A stretch of DNA of 64,000 bases, taken from NCBI RefSeq assembly GCF_900119075.1, contig NZ_FPIP01000004.1, forward strand, positions 62,001 through 126,000, read 5' to 3'. The stretch comes from Ruminococcus flavefaciens (lineage in GTDB: Bacteria > Bacillota > Clostridia > Oscillospirales > Ruminococcaceae). A program made the position numbers and the translations under genes. How positions within the stretch are numbered: the stretch's first letter is position 1; each line of letters starts with the position of its first letter. This document shows, in pieces, positions 34,102-42,627 of this stretch. The notes under the pieces were generated by a model. It saw nothing but the letters and a program-made list of their open reading frames with translations. It was not told where the DNA came from and did no database searches.

Positions 34102-35682
34102 ATGTGTACGATAATGGCATACTGCGGCGTCAGCGGCGGTACAGGAAAGGTCATGGAAGGACTGAAAGCGACGGTGTCACGCGGTCCTGACGACCAGAGA
34201 ATAGTTAAGGTGCCTGACGGTATCCTGGGCTTTCAGAGGCTTTCCATAATGGGACTTACTCCCGAGGGAATGCAGCCCTTTGAGCTTGACGGAGACTTTG
34301 CAGTCTGCAACGGCGAGCTTTACGGATTCCGCCCTCTCAGGGAAAAGCTCGTTGATATGGGCTATGTTTTCAGAAGCGACAGCGACTGCGAGATAATCCT
34401 GCCTCTGTACAGGGAGTACGGAACAGATATGTTCGCAATGCTTGACGCAGAGTTCGCCTGTGTGATATATGACAGCACCGAGCGACAGTTCATCGCAGCC
34501 CGTGATCCGATAGGCATTCGTCCGCTGTACTACGGCAAGTCCGAGGACGGCACAATGGCTTTTGCCAGCGAACCTAAGAACCTTGTCAAGTGCTGTGAAA
34601 AGATAATGCCTTTTCCGCCCGGACACTACTATAAGGACGGAAAATTCCACTGCTACTGCGATATTACAGCAGTTGATAAGGTTATACACGACGACTTGGA
34701 TACAGTCTGCAAAAATATCCATGATAAGCTTGTTGCAGGTGTCAAAAAGCGTCTTGACGCCGATGCAAAGGTAGGATTCCTGCTGTCGGGCGGTCTTGAT
34801 TCCTCACTTGTCTGCGCAATTGCACAGCGTGAGAGCGACAAGCCGATACGCACCTTTGCAATTGGTATGAATACCGACGCTATAGACCTCAAATACGCAA
34901 AGCAGGTGGCAGACTACATCGGCAGCGAACATACCGAGGTCATTATCACCAAGGACGACGTAATCAACGCCCTTGATGAGGTAATACATCTTCTTGGTAC
35001 ATACGATATCACAACTATCCGTGCCAGCATGGGAATGTATCTGCTTTGCAAGGCTATCCATGAGCAGACCGATATCCGCGTGCTTCTGACAGGCGAGATA
35101 TCCGACGAGCTCTTCGGCTATAAGTATACGGACTTTGCTCCTTCAGCAGAGGCATTTCAGGCAGAGTCAGTAAAGCGCGTTCATGAGCTCCATATGTACG
35201 ATGTTCTCCGTGCGGACCGCTGCATATCAGTAAATTCTCTTGAAGCGAGAGTGCCCTTCGGAGACCTTGATTTCGTGAAATACGTTATGGCTATCGATCC
35301 CGAGATGAAGCTGAACAAGTACAACAAGGGCAAGTATCTGCTTCGTCATGCATTCGAGGGAGACTATCTGCCTCACGATATCCTTTACCGTGAAAAGGCA
35401 GCTTTCTCCGACGCTGTAGGACATTCAATGGTGGATTATCTCAAGGAATATGCCGAAAACTATTACTCAGACGAGGAGTTCGAGCTTGACTGTACAAAAT
35501 ATGCTCATTCCAAGCCGTTCACCAAGGAGTCTCTGCTCTATCGTGAGATTTTCGAGAAGTATTATCCGAACAACAGCGAAATGATAGTTGACTTCTGGAT
35601 GCCCAACAAGGAGTGGGAGGGCTGCAACGTCAACGATCCTTCTGCTCGTGTACTGTCAAACTATGGCGAGAGCGGAAAATAA
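34102..35682 (+). CDS. asnB: Asparagine synthetase, glutamine-hydrolysing
   Basis: 526 residues. N-terminal nucleophile Cys2 (MCTIMAYCG), glutaminase domain with 'SRGPDDQRI' and 'CNGELYGFRPLREKL', and the AsnB ATP-pyrophosphatase domain with 'VGFLLSGGLDSSLVCAIA' and 'LTGEISDELFGY'. It makes asparagine from aspartate with glutamine. The 87-base gap after purF contains part of a palindromic repeat ('TTTATCCGCCCG') and no clear terminator, so it may be the last gene of the glutamine-linked operon. RBS GGAGG precedes the ATG and a terminator follows. Confidence 0.95.
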   Translation: MCTIMAYCGVSGGTGKVMEGLKATVSRGPDDQRIVKVPDGILGFQRLSIMGLTPEGMQPFELDGDFAVCNGELYGFRPLREKLVDMGYVFRSDSDCEIILPLYREYGTDMFAMLDAEFACVIYDSTERQFIAARDPIGIRPLYYGKSEDGTMAFASEPKNLVKCCEKIMPFPPGHYYKDGKFHCYCDITAVDKVIHDDLDTVCKNIHDKLVAGVKKRLDADAKVGFLLSGGLDSSLVCAIAQRESDKPIRTFAIGMNTDAIDLKYAKQVADYIGSEHTEVIITKDDVINALDEVIHLLGTYDITTIRASMGMYLLCKAIHEQTDIRVLLTGEISDELFGYKYTDFAPSAEAFQAESVKRVHELHMYDVLRADRCISVNSLEARVPFGDLDFVKYVMAIDPEMKLNKYNKGKYLLRHAFEGDYLPHDILYREKAAFSDAVGHSMVDYLKEYAENYYSDEEFELDCTKYAHSKPFTKESLLYREIFEKYYPNNSEMIVDFWMPNKEWEGCNVNDPSARVLSNYGESGK

Positions 35683-35694
35683 TCGCAATAACAA

Positions 35695-35722
35695 AGCCGC
35701 AGGGGAGACCTGCGGCTGTTTT
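35695..35722. terminator. Bidirectional terminator between asnB and the kinase gene
   Basis: AGCCGCAGG, loop GGAGA, CCTGCGGCT, then GTTTTATG; on the minus strand it ends CTTTGTTATTG, so it can also end the kinase transcript. The same hairpin, loop included, recurs at 42956-42982. Confidence 0.85.
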
Positions 35723-35759
35723 ATGTGTATCTGAATGTATCAGTAATTCTGAAAGATGT

Positions 35760-37208
35760 TCATTTGTTAATGCTGAGTTCGATACTGAAAACGCTGCCTG
35801 CGCCCACCTCGGATTCAGCCTTGCAAACGCCGTTATGCTGGCTGACTATCTGCTTTACGATAGCAAGTCCCAGTCCCGAAACGCCCTTGCCGCTGCGCTG
35901 ACGCTTTGTGTAGTATCTGTCCCATATGTGCTCAAGCTCCTCGGGAGCGATACCGCTGCCGTGGTCTGATATCTTGATTATAGCCTTGTCATTATCAGTT
36001 CTCAGCGATATGCCTAACCATTTGTCCTCGCCTGCATGGCGGACAGCGTTGTCAAGCAGATTATAAATAGCTCTTTGAAGCCGTGAGATATTACCCTTAA
36101 TGTGAATATCATCGGCGATATTCCGCTCAAAGACGTAGCCGTCCTTGGAATACAGTTTATCGAAGCTGTCAGCAACAGAGGCTACAGTTTCGCTGAGGTC
36201 AATGTCATTCATCACAGCTTCACTGTCGGACATCTGAAGCTCTGAATATTCAAGTATCTCGTTTACAAGAGCAGTGAGCCTGTCCGTTTCCTCAACGATA
36301 ACAGCAACGTCCTCGGCGCACTGCTTCTCGTCCTCACGGGAAATATCCCTTATCATTTCGGCGTATCCCTTTATCATGGTCAGGGGAGTACGCAGGTCGT
36401 GGGATACGTTTGCAAGGAGCTCGTTCTGAAATTCTCTGTTCTTTTTCAGCTTTTCGGAAGTAGTATCAAGAGTTTTGTTCAGCTCGTCAAGCTCCGTACA
36501 GAAGCCCTCGCTTAACTCCGCATCATTATCCTTTTCGCCAAGCTTATGAGCTTTTTCATTGAGCTGTGAAACAGGCTTTGAAAAGCTCTTAGACATGAAC
36601 AGCGCCAGCACAAAGGCTATGATTATTGACAGCAGAGTTACCCATATGAGCTGTATGCGAATGATACGGGCAGTTGAGCCTACTGCATTGAGAGTAGTTC
36701 CCACATAAAGAACGGCTTTTTCGTCATTGCCGTAGAAATCTATGAGCCTGCCGTAAACGTAGATATCATCGTTTTGCAGCTCGGCTTCACCGTTGTCGGA
36801 AGCGTTGACAGCACTGAGAAATTCGGTATAGTTCTCGGGCAGCTCCCTGTAGTGGAAACGCATTTCCTTGCCATTGCCGTTATATGGCATTTCAAGTCTT
36901 TCGTCTTTGAACTTATGTCCTTTTTTGTATTCGTCGGAGCTGTACATGATATTCCCGTCAGTATCGGTCACGAATACAAGTATGGAATTGCTCCGCGAAA
37001 TATCGTCTATATATGACGTGATATCGCTGCTCTGACTTTCCGAGGAGATCTTATCAGCTACTTTAACAGTGTTTCTGATTATCATGCTGTTGTAGAATTT
37101 TTGCAGGAAGACTGTCTGCAAAAGCCACAGAACAGTGAATATGACAACTGTAAAAAACATGAACCAGCTGAGAAGCTTTTTTCGGAATGAATTTGTTTTA
37201 CGTTTCAA
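35760..37208 (-). CDS. Membrane sensor histidine kinase with HAMP domain
   Basis: 482 residues. Membrane segment at about 10-32, extracellular sensor about 33-180, second membrane segment about 185-207 ('LIWVTLLSIIIAFVLALFMSK'), HAMP, then HisKA with 'ELLANVSHDLRTPLTMIKGYAEMI' (phospho-His) and HATPase boxes 'YNLLDNAVRHAG', 'KISDHGSGIAPEELEHIWDRYY' and 'GVSGLGLAIVKQIV'. It overlaps the OmpR-type regulator gene by 11 bases. The signal is unknown. The linked flavin and surface genes suggest it governs that cluster. Confidence 0.93.
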   Translation of the reverse strand: MKRKTNSFRKKLLSWFMFFTVVIFTVLWLLQTVFLQKFYNSMIIRNTVKVADKISSESQSSDITSYIDDISRSNSILVFVTDTDGNIMYSSDEYKKGHKFKDERLEMPYNGNGKEMRFHYRELPENYTEFLSAVNASDNGEAELQNDDIYVYGRLIDFYGNDEKAVLYVGTTLNAVGSTARIIRIQLIWVTLLSIIIAFVLALFMSKSFSKPVSQLNEKAHKLGEKDNDAELSEGFCTELDELNKTLDTTSEKLKKNREFQNELLANVSHDLRTPLTMIKGYAEMIRDISREDEKQCAEDVAVIVEETDRLTALVNEILEYSELQMSDSEAVMNDIDLSETVASVADSFDKLYSKDGYVFERNIADDIHIKGNISRLQRAIYNLLDNAVRHAGEDKWLGISLRTDNDKAIIKISDHGSGIAPEELEHIWDRYYTKRQRSGKGVSGLGLAIVKQIVSQHNGVCKAESEVGAGSVFSIELSINK

Positions 37209-37875
37209 ATTTATATCCCACCCCTCGCACTGTTTTTATGCTGTCGCGGTATGCTCCAAGCTTGCTGCGGAGAAGCTTTATCTGCCAGTCAACAGTTCTG
37301 TCAACGCCGAAGCTGTCATAGCCCCACACTTCGTTGAGTATCCTGTCACGGGAAAGAACAATGCCCTTATTCTTTACGAGAATGAGAAAAAGAGCGTATT
37401 CCTTTGCGGTAAGGTCAGCCTTTTCGCCGTCTATCAGCACAGTCCTGCCTAGAGTGTCTATATCTATGCCGTCAACGATTATATGTCTGCTGTCTGCACC
37501 GTCAGCCTTTGGTGCAGGCTTTCGGCTTATGACGACCTTGATACGCGCCATAAGCTCCATAGGAGAAAAGGGCTTCGTTACATAGTCGTCGACGCCCACC
37601 TCGAAGCCGAAGAGCTTGTCGAACTCCGTACCTCTTGCGGAGAGCATTATCACGGGGATATCCTTGAACTCCTTTATCTTCTTGCAGGCTGTGAAGCCGT
37701 CAGTATCGGGCATCATAACGTCCATGATTATGACGTCGAAATCCTCTTTTTTGCACTTGTCTATAGCTTCTCTTCCGTCAGAAGCTGTAACGATATCATA
37801 TCCCTCACGCTGAACGTAGCGGCTTATGAGGGTTACTATATTGGGTTCATCGTCAACTATGAGTATCTTCGCCAT
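37198..37875 (-). CDS. OmpR-family response regulator
   Basis: 225 residues. REC domain with acidic pair in 'ILIVDDEPNI', phospho-Asp in 'DVIIMDVMMPDTDGF', Thr/Ser in 'VIMLSARG' and Lys in 'DDYVTKPFSPMELMARI'. C-terminal winged helix 'LTAKEYALFLILVKNKGIVLSRDRILNEVWGYDSFGVDRTVDWQI...' of OmpR type. Cognate of the kinase at 35760-37208. It has its own promoter just upstream. Three TGGAA repeats spaced 11 and 21 bases near 41857-41894 are candidate binding sites. Confidence 0.94.
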   Translation of the reverse strand: MAKILIVDDEPNIVTLISRYVQREGYDIVTASDGREAIDKCKKEDFDVIIMDVMMPDTDGFTACKKIKEFKDIPVIMLSARGTEFDKLFGFEVGVDDYVTKPFSPMELMARIKVVISRKPAPKADGADSRHIIVDGIDIDTLGRTVLIDGEKADLTAKEYALFLILVKNKGIVLSRDRILNEVWGYDSFGVDRTVDWQIKLLRSKLGAYRDSIKTVRGVGYKFET

Positions 37876-37904
37876 GGTACACCTCCGCAGTATTTATTGT
37901 TAAT

Positions 37905-37933
37905 ATTATACATGAAAAGCGCCCTTTTGTAAA
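37905..37933 (-). promoter_or_regulatory. Promoter of the OmpR/kinase pair
   Basis: Minus-strand TTTACA (37933-37928), 17-base spacer, TATAAT (37910-37905). The -35 lies inside the terminator hairpin that ends the upstream flavoprotein gene, so the pair is probably transcribed on its own. Confidence 0.7.
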
Positions 37934-37941
37934 GAGCGCCT
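37914..37941 (-). terminator. Terminator after the FMN-binding ferredoxin gene
   Basis: Minus-strand GCGCTCTTT pairs with AAAGGGCGC across a 3-base loop, then TTTTC. It begins a few bases after the stop codon of the gene at 37947-39545. Confidence 0.7.
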
Positions 37942-37946
37942 TTATT

Positions 37947-39545
37947 TTAATGAGAATGCCTGCCGCCGTGACCTCTCTGTTGTGTGCTGTTGGGATTTGT
38001 GAATTCGATACCGAGGGCGTCAGCAACAGCTTCTTTTATGCCGTTGCTGCTGAATGTAGCACCGCTTACTGCGTCAACATCTGTGCTCTGAGACTTGATT
38101 ATCGCTGATATCACGCCGCTTTCCGCACGGCTGAAAAACTGCTGGTCATCACTGTAGGAGTTGACTGTTATATCGGTTATCTCGCCGTTTTCAACGGTAA
38201 CAGTAACATTTGTAGCTCCTCTGAAACCATTTCCTGTGCCAGTATAAACGCCGTCTGCGAATTGTCCAGCTGTATCTGCGGCTGTGCTGCTATCATCGGA
38301 GGTCGCAGCTTCGGCAGTTGCTTCTGTAGTAGTTTCACTTTGCTTTTTCTGCTTTTTGCTCTGTTCTGTTGCTGGTTCAGTAACTTCACTTATTTCCTCG
38401 CCAAGCGCATTTTTTACAGCTTCGATTATGCCGTTGGTGCTGAATGTTGCACCGCTTACTGCGTCAACATCTGTGCTCTGAGACTTTATTATATCGGCTA
38501 TCACGCCGCTTTTTGCTTTCTGGAAGAACTCCTTATCGTCCTTGTATGAATCAATTGTAATATCAGTAATAACACCGCTTTCCACAGTTACCGTGACTTC
38601 TGTTTTGCCTCTGAAACCGTTTCCGCTGCCTTTATATGTTCCGTCTGTGTATATGCCGTTTGTTTCAGCTTCGGTAGTATTCTGGACCTGTGCTTTGCTT
38701 TCTTCGGCGAAATCTGGAACAGCTGTGAGAACTCCTGCGTAGTAAAGACCTGCAACGGCTGTTACAGCAACAGTTCCCGATATTGCAGGAAGTGTTTCAG
38801 CGGATATATTCTCATTGGGACAGACGGAAGTACACTTCATACAGTTTATACATTTGCCCGAGCGGACTTCGTCGTACTTGTAAAGAGGTATGCCCATTGA
38901 GCATTTTGATGTGCAGAGTTTGCAGTTTCCGCACTTTTCGGGCTTACGGTTCAGACTGTAAATTCTGAACCGTGCTACCAGCGAGAACAACGCTCCAAGG
39001 GGACAGAGATATCTGCAAAAGAAGCGCTCTATGAACAGCGAGCCTATGATAATGAGGAGCAGAAGTGCTCCGCCGAGGGTAAGAAAATATTTCAGACTGC
39101 TCCAGCCGCTGAGAGAGCTGTATATGCCGAATACCGTCCACGGGCTCCATACTGTATCGCCTGTGACAGAGAAGCCCCATACTCCTACTGCAACAAATGC
39201 AAGAACTGCGTATTTCAGAAGCTTGAGCCATTTATCTGCCTTTTCGGGAACCTTTACCTTGAATGGTATCAGCTTTCCAATGAAATTCAGCAGGTCCTGC
39301 ATTGCACCGAAAGAGCAGATAAATCCGCAGAAGAATCTTCCCCAGACAAGTGTTATGAGGAATACTCCCAGTATCAGAACTAACCTGCCTAAATTATCAA
39401 GCAGGACAAAGCTGCCGCCTGCTATTGAAGTTATAATTCCGCCTATTGATGAGAATATGGTGATAAACAGGGCAGGTACGGTCACAAAGGCTATCAGCTG
39501 AATGACCGCTCTGACAATCTGTATGGGGGATATCTTTTTCTTCAT
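37947..39545 (-). CDS. NapH-like membrane ferredoxin protein with two FMN-binding domains
   Basis: 532 residues. Residues 1 to about 250 are an NapH/NosR/YccM-type module: about five to six membrane helices, two CxxxCP-like membrane cysteine motifs ('FFCGFICSFGAM' and 'FFCRYLCPLGAL'), and two ferredoxin sites ('CGNCKLCTSKCSM', 'CINCMKCTSVCP'). A membrane segment follows, then two FMN_bind domains (about 300-380 and 440-520), each ending in 'DAVSGATFS', the site where ApbE attaches FMN through Thr. A Lys/Gln/Thr/Ala linker separates them. It probably carries electrons across the membrane to extracellular flavins. The apbE gene is 4 bases upstream. Confidence 0.9.
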   Translation of the reverse strand: MKKKISPIQIVRAVIQLIAFVTVPALFITIFSSIGGIITSIAGGSFVLLDNLGRLVLILGVFLITLVWGRFFCGFICSFGAMQDLLNFIGKLIPFKVKVPEKADKWLKLLKYAVLAFVAVGVWGFSVTGDTVWSPWTVFGIYSSLSGWSSLKYFLTLGGALLLLIIIGSLFIERFFCRYLCPLGALFSLVARFRIYSLNRKPEKCGNCKLCTSKCSMGIPLYKYDEVRSGKCINCMKCTSVCPNENISAETLPAISGTVAVTAVAGLYYAGVLTAVPDFAEESKAQVQNTTEAETNGIYTDGTYKGSGNGFRGKTEVTVTVESGVITDITIDSYKDDKEFFQKAKSGVIADIIKSQSTDVDAVSGATFSTNGIIEAVKNALGEEISEVTEPATEQSKKQKKQSETTTEATAEAATSDDSSTAADTAGQFADGVYTGTGNGFRGATNVTVTVENGEITDITVNSYSDDQQFFSRAESGVISAIIKSQSTDVDAVSGATFSSNGIKEAVADALGIEFTNPNSTQQRGHGGRHSH

Positions 39546-39549
39546 AGGA

Positions 39550-40467
39550 TCACATCCTTATTTTTTCTCTGAGATTTTCTGTGACGTAGACCTTTTTGTC
39601 GTCTGTTATGAATAGTGCTTCGATATTGCGATGTTTAAGAAGCTCCATGCTTTTCTCTGCTCCCATTATGAAAGCAGCAGTTGCAAGTGCGTCAAGCTCT
39701 TCGGCGTTGTCTCCCACAAGACTAACGCCCAGCAATCCCGAATCTGAGGGCTTTCCTGTCCGTATATCGGTTATGTGATGTATAAAACTTTCGTCTATGA
39801 TACAGAACTGCTCGTAAAGTCCAGATGATACAACAGCTTTTCCGTTTCCGATTTTTATTGAAGCAGCGGATTGCCCGTTAGGAGCAAATGGCTTTTGTAT
39901 GCCGATATTCCGCTGCTGTCCCATATTTATAACAGTTCCGCCGAAGTTGATAACAGCATTTTCTATGCCATAGGCGTGAAGTATATTTCTGACTTCGTCT
40001 GCGGCATAACCCTTTGCGATAGCGCCGAGGTCTATCTGCTGTCCCTTGTTTTTCAGCATTACTGTGCGTTTTTGATAATCGAGGATAATGTCCCTGTAGT
40101 TTACAAGCTTTCTCGCTTCATTGAGTGTATTTTCATCGGGGAGCTGTCCGCATTTTACCGCATTTTTCCACAGCTGTGACAGTGGTCTTGACGTTATATC
40201 GAACAGCCCGTCCGTCAGCCTTGAATACATTACGGAGTGCTTGATGAGTCTGAAAGTGTCCATTGAAACAGCAACAGGGGAAATGCCTGCACGGCTGTTT
40301 ATTGCGTATATCTCGCTGTCATGGGAATATGCCGACAGCTTGCGGTCAAGGTCTTTTACCCGTTCCTTGGCTGCTGACAGAGCTTCATCTGATTCCTCGA
40401 ATAAAGTCACGGTATTGACAGTCCCCATTGCGAAGAATATCTTCTGAGTCCGAACAGTGTCGATCAT
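39550..40467 (-). CDS. apbE: FAD:protein FMN transferase
   Basis: 305 residues. It attaches FMN covalently to Thr in SGAT motifs, exactly those found twice in the next gene. Motifs: 'FFAMGTVNTVTLF' (AMGT), 'LDRKLSAYSHDSEIYAINS', 'GQQIDLGAIAKGYAADEV', 'AVINFGGTVINMG' and 'HHITDIRTGKP'. No lipoprotein signal is seen, so it may act on the cytoplasmic side or be exported by another route. The family often has a signal peptide, which is worth noting. Confidence 0.94.
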   Translation of the reverse strand: MIDTVRTQKIFFAMGTVNTVTLFEESDEALSAAKERVKDLDRKLSAYSHDSEIYAINSRAGISPVAVSMDTFRLIKHSVMYSRLTDGLFDITSRPLSQLWKNAVKCGQLPDENTLNEARKLVNYRDIILDYQKRTVMLKNKGQQIDLGAIAKGYAADEVRNILHAYGIENAVINFGGTVINMGQQRNIGIQKPFAPNGQSAASIKIGNGKAVVSSGLYEQFCIIDESFIHHITDIRTGKPSDSGLLGVSLVGDNAEELDALATAAFIMGAEKSMELLKHRNIEALFITDDKKVYVTENLREKIRM

Positions 40468-40484
40468 AATATCACCTCATGCTG

Positions 40485-41780
40485 TCAGAATCTGCCGCCG
40501 CGTCCGCCGCCGAAGCCTCCGCCCATGCCGCCGTTCATTCCGCCACGCATACTGCCGCCCATCATGCTCTGTGGTATCTCAGAAACTTCCTGTCCATTGA
40601 CTATGATTGTACCGCCGTTGAATTCGGCAGTTCTGTCGTAGTCAAATGAGGACATCTGAGCAGTAACATTTATCGTTCCGCCGTTCACATAGATTGAGCC
40701 GTTGGAGTCAATGGCGTCCGTATCGCCCTGACCTACTGAGACATTGATATTTCCGCCGTTGAAAACTATTGCTGTTTCGTAAGCATTTGTATTTGTTACA
40801 GCGTTTATTCCGTCATCGCTGGCATCTATAGTGATATTGCCGTCATTGATAACTATGTATGTAGCTTCAAGACCTTCTGCGGCTGTGATATTGAAATCGC
40901 CGCCGTCTATCTGAAGAACTGCACAAGCCTGTATACCGTCACTTCCACCGTTGATAGTGAATGTGCCGTCTGAAATAGTGATACTTCCCTCGGCTTCGTC
41001 ATTCTCGCAGTGGAAACCGTCTTTGTTTGTGGTGATATTGAAATTTCCGTCATAAACCGAAATAGTATCGTTAGCTTCAAATGCGTCCAGAGCAGCCTTG
41101 ATATTGTATGTTCCGCCTGTTATCTTCATATCGTCCTTGCAGGTGATACCGTTGCCGTAATAAGAGGTAACATTCAGAGTTCCCGTGCCGTTGAGAACAA
41201 GGTCGTCCTTGGAGTAGATAACTGCGTCGGTATTGTTCTCGCCGTCAGTGGTGAACTGTCCGCTGACTGTGAGAGTATTCTCGCTGTCGGTAGTGGTTAT
41301 GAATACCTTATCTGCTGAAAGGACATATATAGCAGGGAAGTCCTCATTCTCAATGTCAACGCCGTCAAGTACAAGCTGTACCTTTGCGGAATCGTCTGCA
41401 TTAACTCTGATAGTGCAGTTTTCAGCACTGCCGCTTATAGTATACACGCCCTCATCAGTGATGTCAATGGTCTTGTTGTCTGCAACGGTTATGTTTTGAG
41501 CTTCACTTGTGTCTGCGGTCTGCTCAAGGTCACGCTTTGTAAATGTGGTTTCCTCAGTAGTGTTTGAAAGCTGTTTTACCTCAGCGGAATCTGTATTCTC
41601 AGAAGAAGTTTTATCTGCCTTTGCAGTCTTTTCTACGTTTTCAGAGCTGTCTGATACAGCAGTCTTTGCATTTGTGCCTGTCGATGTGTTTTCGGATACT
41701 GAACTATTATTTCCGCAGCCTGTCATGTAAACTGCCATTGCTGCCATTAAAAAAGCTGAAGCTATATAATTTTTTTTCAT
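40485..41780 (-). CDS. Cthe_2159-like beta-helix lipoprotein (carbohydrate-binding)
   Basis: 431 residues from the ATG at 41780, which has AAAGGAAG upstream. A lipoprotein signal ends in 'AVYMTGCGNNSS'. A Ser/Thr/Glu-rich linker of about 90 residues leads to a right-handed beta-helix of repeated 'INGGxFNI/ITxx' turns ('ISVYDGNFNITTNKDG', 'ITISDGTFTINGGSDG', 'LQIDGGDFNITAAEG'), as in the Clostridium thermocellum cellulose-binding protein Cthe_2159. The tail is Gly/Met/Arg-rich. Many copies of this family sit next to FMN/ApbE and two-component genes. Here it heads that operon, suggesting a surface protein, cellulose or polymer binding. Confidence 0.85.
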   Translation of the reverse strand: MKKNYIASAFLMAAMAVYMTGCGNNSSVSENTSTGTNAKTAVSDSSENVEKTAKADKTSSENTDSAEVKQLSNTTEETTFTKRDLEQTADTSEAQNITVADNKTIDITDEGVYTISGSAENCTIRVNADDSAKVQLVLDGVDIENEDFPAIYVLSADKVFITTTDSENTLTVSGQFTTDGENNTDAVIYSKDDLVLNGTGTLNVTSYYGNGITCKDDMKITGGTYNIKAALDAFEANDTISVYDGNFNITTNKDGFHCENDEAEGSITISDGTFTINGGSDGIQACAVLQIDGGDFNITAAEGLEATYIVINDGNITIDASDDGINAVTNTNAYETAIVFNGGNINVSVGQGDTDAIDSNGSIYVNGGTINVTAQMSSFDYDRTAEFNGGTIIVNGQEVSEIPQSMMGGSMRGGMNGGMGGGFGGGRGGRF

Positions 41781-41828
41781 AATGATACTTCCTTTCATCG
41801 GGAGAGTTGTGTTTGTTTCTATGATTGT

Positions 41829-41894
41829 ATTATATCGCAGATATTTGAAGATAAAATGGAACGAAAGTGGAATGTCAGCCTTTTACTGTGGAAT
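41829..41894 (-). promoter_or_regulatory. Promoter region of the lipoprotein-apbE operon with phased TGGAA repeats
   Basis: Minus-strand TATAAT at 41834-41829, no strong -35. Upstream (plus-strand coordinates) TGGAA occurs at 41857, 41868 and 41889, spacings of 11 and 21 bases, i.e. one and two helical turns. Such phased direct repeats fit an OmpR-type activator compensating for the missing -35. Confidence 0.5.
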
Positions 41895-41948
41895 TTGCAG
41901 AAGCATTATGTGACAGGAATGTGAAAGTGCAAATACAAACATTCCATT

Positions 41949-41994
41949 TTTGTGCAAAACTGCCTTTGCTTTTTCATTGAAAAAGTGCTATAAT
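41949..41994 (+). promoter_or_regulatory. carD-like gene promoter, module copy 1
   Basis: A 20-base sequence, TTTGTGCAAAACTGCCTTTG (41949-41968), overlaps the -35 TTGCTT (41966-41971). Spacer 17, TATAAT at 41989-41994. The same 20 bases overlap the -35 of the next gene at 42574-42593 with identical spacing. Confidence 0.8.
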
Positions 41995-42002
41995 AAAGCA
42001 AG

Positions 42003-42059
42003 AGAACGTGTAGCAGTTACTGCGTAAGTCCAGTTGCTTGCTGCACGTTCTATTTTTTT
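42003..42059 (+). terminator. Leader hairpin/terminator with CGTAAGTC loop, copy 1
   Basis: 13-bp stem 42003-42015/42039-42051 with one wobble, an inner ACTG/CAGT stem (42019-42022/42031-42034), apical loop CGTAAGTC, then TATTTTTTT. It begins about 8 bases after the -10, so it forms the very 5' end of the mRNA. See copy 2 at 42628-42681. Confidence 0.8.
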
Positions 42060-42073
42060 GCGAGGTGATATTG

Positions 42074-42571
42074 ATGTATAATGTGGGTGATATTGTTATG
42101 TACGGAACATTCGGCATATGTAAGGTCACAGCTATAGAAAAGCGTGATTTTACGGGAGAGGAGCAGGAGTACTATATACTCAGGCATACAAGTTCAGAAA
42201 AAAACACTTTCTATGTCCCTTTAAGCAATGAATCGGCACTTAGCAATATGCATTATGTATGCTCAAAGGCTGAAGTTGACGAGCTTATCTCACATATGAA
42301 TTCACATGACATGATATGGATTGACAACGATATGCAGCGCAAAGCAGAATACAGCCGTATCATAAAGGACGCTGACAAGCATGAGATGATAAGCCTTATA
42401 AAAACGCTGTATCTCCGCCGCAAGGAGCTTGCCGAAAGCGGAAAGAAGCTCCGCTCTACCGACGAGAATTATCTCAATCTTGCAGAGAATATGCTCTTTG
42501 AGGAGTTTGCCTACGCTCTTGACATTGACAGAAGCGAAGTTGTTGAATATATCGAAAAGCATATCGCATAA
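42074..42571 (+). CDS. CarD/CdnL-family transcriptional regulator
   Basis: 165 residues from the ATG at 42074 (RBS GAGGTG). The N-terminal Tudor-like RNA-polymerase-binding domain opens 'YNVGDIVMYGTFGICKVTAIEKRDF' and continues 'EYYILRHTSSEKNTFYVPL', typical of CarD/TRCF-RID. The C-terminal helical part ('LIKTLYLRRKELAESGKKLRSTDENYLNLAENMLFEEFAYALD') matches the DNA-contacting bundle. Such proteins stabilise open complexes. The gene is preceded by a leader terminator shared with the next gene, so its own expression appears to be attenuated. Confidence 0.9.
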   Translation: MYNVGDIVMYGTFGICKVTAIEKRDFTGEEQEYYILRHTSSEKNTFYVPLSNESALSNMHYVCSKAEVDELISHMNSHDMIWIDNDMQRKAEYSRIIKDADKHEMISLIKTLYLRRKELAESGKKLRSTDENYLNLAENMLFEEFAYALDIDRSEVVEYIEKHIA

Positions 42572-42573
42572 AC

Positions 42574-42619
42574 TTTGTGCAAAACTGCCTTTGAAAACTT
42601 CTGAAATAATTGATATAAT
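42574..42619 (+). promoter_or_regulatory. Promoter of the 79-residue gene, module copy 2
   Basis: The 20-base sequence of copy 1 is repeated at 42574-42593. -35 TTGAAA 42591-42596, spacer 17, -10 TATAAT 42614-42619. Only 2 bases separate the carD stop from this module. Confidence 0.8.
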
Positions 42620-42627
42620 TAGTACAT

